64,000 nt of DNA. Source: Trichaptum fuscoviolaceum. Taxonomy: Eukaryota; Basidiomycota; Agaricomycetes; Hymenochaetales; Trichaptaceae. Location of the stretch: positions 62,001-126,000 of the forward strand of contig CAJSYZ010000009.1 in assembly GCA_910574455.1 (NCBI GenBank), given 5' to 3'. Below, piece after piece: positions 62,577 to 64,000 of the stretch; the first letter of the stretch is position 1, and each line of letters starts with the position of its first letter. The position numbers and the translations under genes are program-made. The notes under the pieces were generated by a model, which made no database searches, was not told the DNA's origin, and saw only the letters and a program-made list of their open reading frames with translations.

Positions 62577-64000
62577 ATGCCTTCTGAGGTAGAGTTTATC
62601 TACTACCTCTCGGAAACTATATGCTAACGTTCTCCGGAAATGCAGTCCATCTCCGACCCCCAAGCGCTCACAAACGTTACTCTGTGGTCTACAGAGTCCA
62701 TAAAGTCTGATAAGCTGGTTAAATATTATGCGAATGAACGTTCTGATAGAACGAATGATGAAAACAAGCGGGCAAAGACACTTCGGCACATACTTGACTG
62801 GGTGTCGCAATGCTTTGTTCAATTTAAGCAAGGGGATGTAGTTGCAGCCTCCGCAGTTCCGGACCCTGCTTCTCGCTCAGTTACAATTTTGCTTGTCAAC
62901 AACAACTGTGCTATCCCAACGCAAGCCAATAACATGACGAATAACTTCGTGAAATGGAACGAAAATATTCAAAAGGTGTCAGGCAAGAATCTTACTAGTG
63001 CTAATGAGTCGTTTCTTGCTGGAATTTCGACAACTTGCTGGGCGCGATTCTCTAGGAGGTGTACGCTATTGAAAGAGTCAGGCTCAAAGAATAATATTAT
63101 TGAACTATATGCTGCTTGGAAGGAATTGGATAAGACAAGGCGTACGAACATGCTTGATACTCCTGATGCTCTCAGAGCAGCTGCAAAAGCATGCTACGGG
63201 AGTCCTGGTAAAACGAGAGACACAGTGAAGAAATACCTTTCGGATCTAATGGCAATGACGCATAAAGTTGGACTGGTCGACGATGCAGGAAAGAGTAACT
63301 TCTTTCTGCAAGCTCTATGCAGAGCTTCGTATATTGCAGCTTCTCCATATATGAGATTTATGCACCCAAAGCGCATAGCGACAGTTTCGATATCCGATAA
63401 CTTGCGGAAATTCCTCTCCAAGGCACACAATCGTATTAAGAAGATTGCCAGATATGCCACAGGAGCCGAGAAGTACATTATACAAGGATTACCTTTCTTG
63501 AAGCAGATAGTAGGGATAGGTGGTGGCCATATACAACAGCAACTCGAGATAAGACTCAAGTGGATTCCGGACGAGACTATAAATAATGAGGTGGCAATAG
63601 AAGAAAAGAAGAAGGTGGAACGATCGAGTGTCATGACCTGGTTTGACGGACAGCTGAACGAAGTTGTGAAGAGTGTGGGTCCAAATGCAATCAAAAACTC
63701 TGAAACGGTCAAGGCAGAAATAAGTACTGGCATGACGAAGTTGAAGAACGACAAGGAACATATTGTCTTCGACAACCGATTCCATTGCGAGATAACTATG
63801 ATTATCTACCTTCAAACCCATGATATCAAGGTCATGTACAATGTGATAGGAGTCAGTAAGCTGTCTTGCTCGGCTTGCAGCTCATTCATCAAGTTCCTCG
63901 AATGGAAGCCCGAGACATACTGGGACCTTTCAGGAACGTCCTCTAAATCACATCATCAGTGGCGTCTTCCTGTAGCAAACCTTTTCATACCCAAAATAAT
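62577..64000 (+). CDS. OTT_1508-like deaminase-fold protein, intact motif, cut by window end
   Basis: Open to the last base of the window. Best start: ATG 62577 with a four-codon exon (MPSE), then a 57-bp intron (62589-62645; GTAGAG donor, TGCTAAC branch-like site, ATGCAG acceptor) joining in phase to SISDPQALTN. The in-frame ATG at 62640, inside that intron, is the alternative; from it the visible part is 453 residues. N-terminal region (ILDWVSQCF...DVVAASAV) matches the protein at 60201. Near the end (numbering from 62640) H382-C-E384 and C410-S-A-C413 follow the family pattern hCE...IGVSK.sC..C. The C-terminus is missing from the window. Overlapping minus frames are shadows. Confidence 0.75.

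Noticed and set aside
62562..63821. Minus-strand frames of 60-193 codons
   Set aside because: They are antisense shadows of the deaminase-like gene on the plus strand, which shows the conserved motifs.
1..64000. tRNA, rRNA, LTR retrotransposon or viral insertion
   Set aside because: No tRNA B-box-like cores, long direct terminal repeats, reverse transcriptase motifs or viral protein motifs were noticed by reading; a dedicated scan was not possible.

Overview
The window looks like nuclear DNA of a filamentous basidiomycete fungus, most likely an Agaricomycete. Protein-coding genes outside the main family carry several short GT-AG introns (about 50-100 bp, some with CTAAC-like branch points). 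The dominant family is a fungal F-box-like/leucine-rich protein, and the transposons are types common in mushroom-forming fungi. No rRNA, tRNA, CRISPR or prokaryotic signal was seen.

The backbone (about 1.6-58.9 kb) is a dispersed cluster of F-box-like/LRR paralogs. Twelve look intact (starting codons near 3052-, 14791-, 16928-, 17169+, 19861-, 28316-, 34847-, 36455+, 39652-, 42333-, 48855-, 50479-). At least five are broken: 24024- (internal deletion), 24395- (N-terminal relic), 35985- (stops), 44837- (stops and frameshift) and 57718+ (8-bp duplication frameshift). All are single-exon. Seven copies and one relic share pieces of an upstream module with a GATA-type site (CGATAAGG) about 145-200 bp before the ATG. 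Unrelated genes between them encode an agmatinase-like ureohydrolase (24986-26655), a secreted subtilisin-like protease with an I9 propeptide (30866-32387), and a few small spliced genes of unknown function.

Transposons separate the copies. A 10.1-kb composite (3265-13410) is bounded by about 40-bp inverted repeats and a 10-bp direct repeat. It contains inverted subterminal repeat arrays, a second pair of perfect 50-bp inverted repeats, a 2.85-kb foldback element with 1.3-kb near-identical arms, a hAT-like MITE and several host-like gene fragments. A complete Tc1/mariner element lies at 21321-22658. A 2.2-kb element with GC-rich minisatellite ends (45049-47285) sits exactly in the GATA site of a dead F-box copy, and is itself invaded by a 1.2-kb hAT-like element. 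A complete two-gene PIF/Harbinger element lies at 51913-55109.

Three proteins resembling the fungal OTT_1508-like deaminase family lie at the window edges. The one at 14-1234 has lost zinc ligands. Those at 60201-61841 (-) and 62577-64000 (+, cut by the window end) keep the H-x-E and C-x-x-C motifs and are divergently transcribed. The whole interval reads as a fast-turnover accessory region: diversifying LRR/F-box genes and toxin-derived deaminase folds amid nested transposons. Any functional link between the two families is inference.
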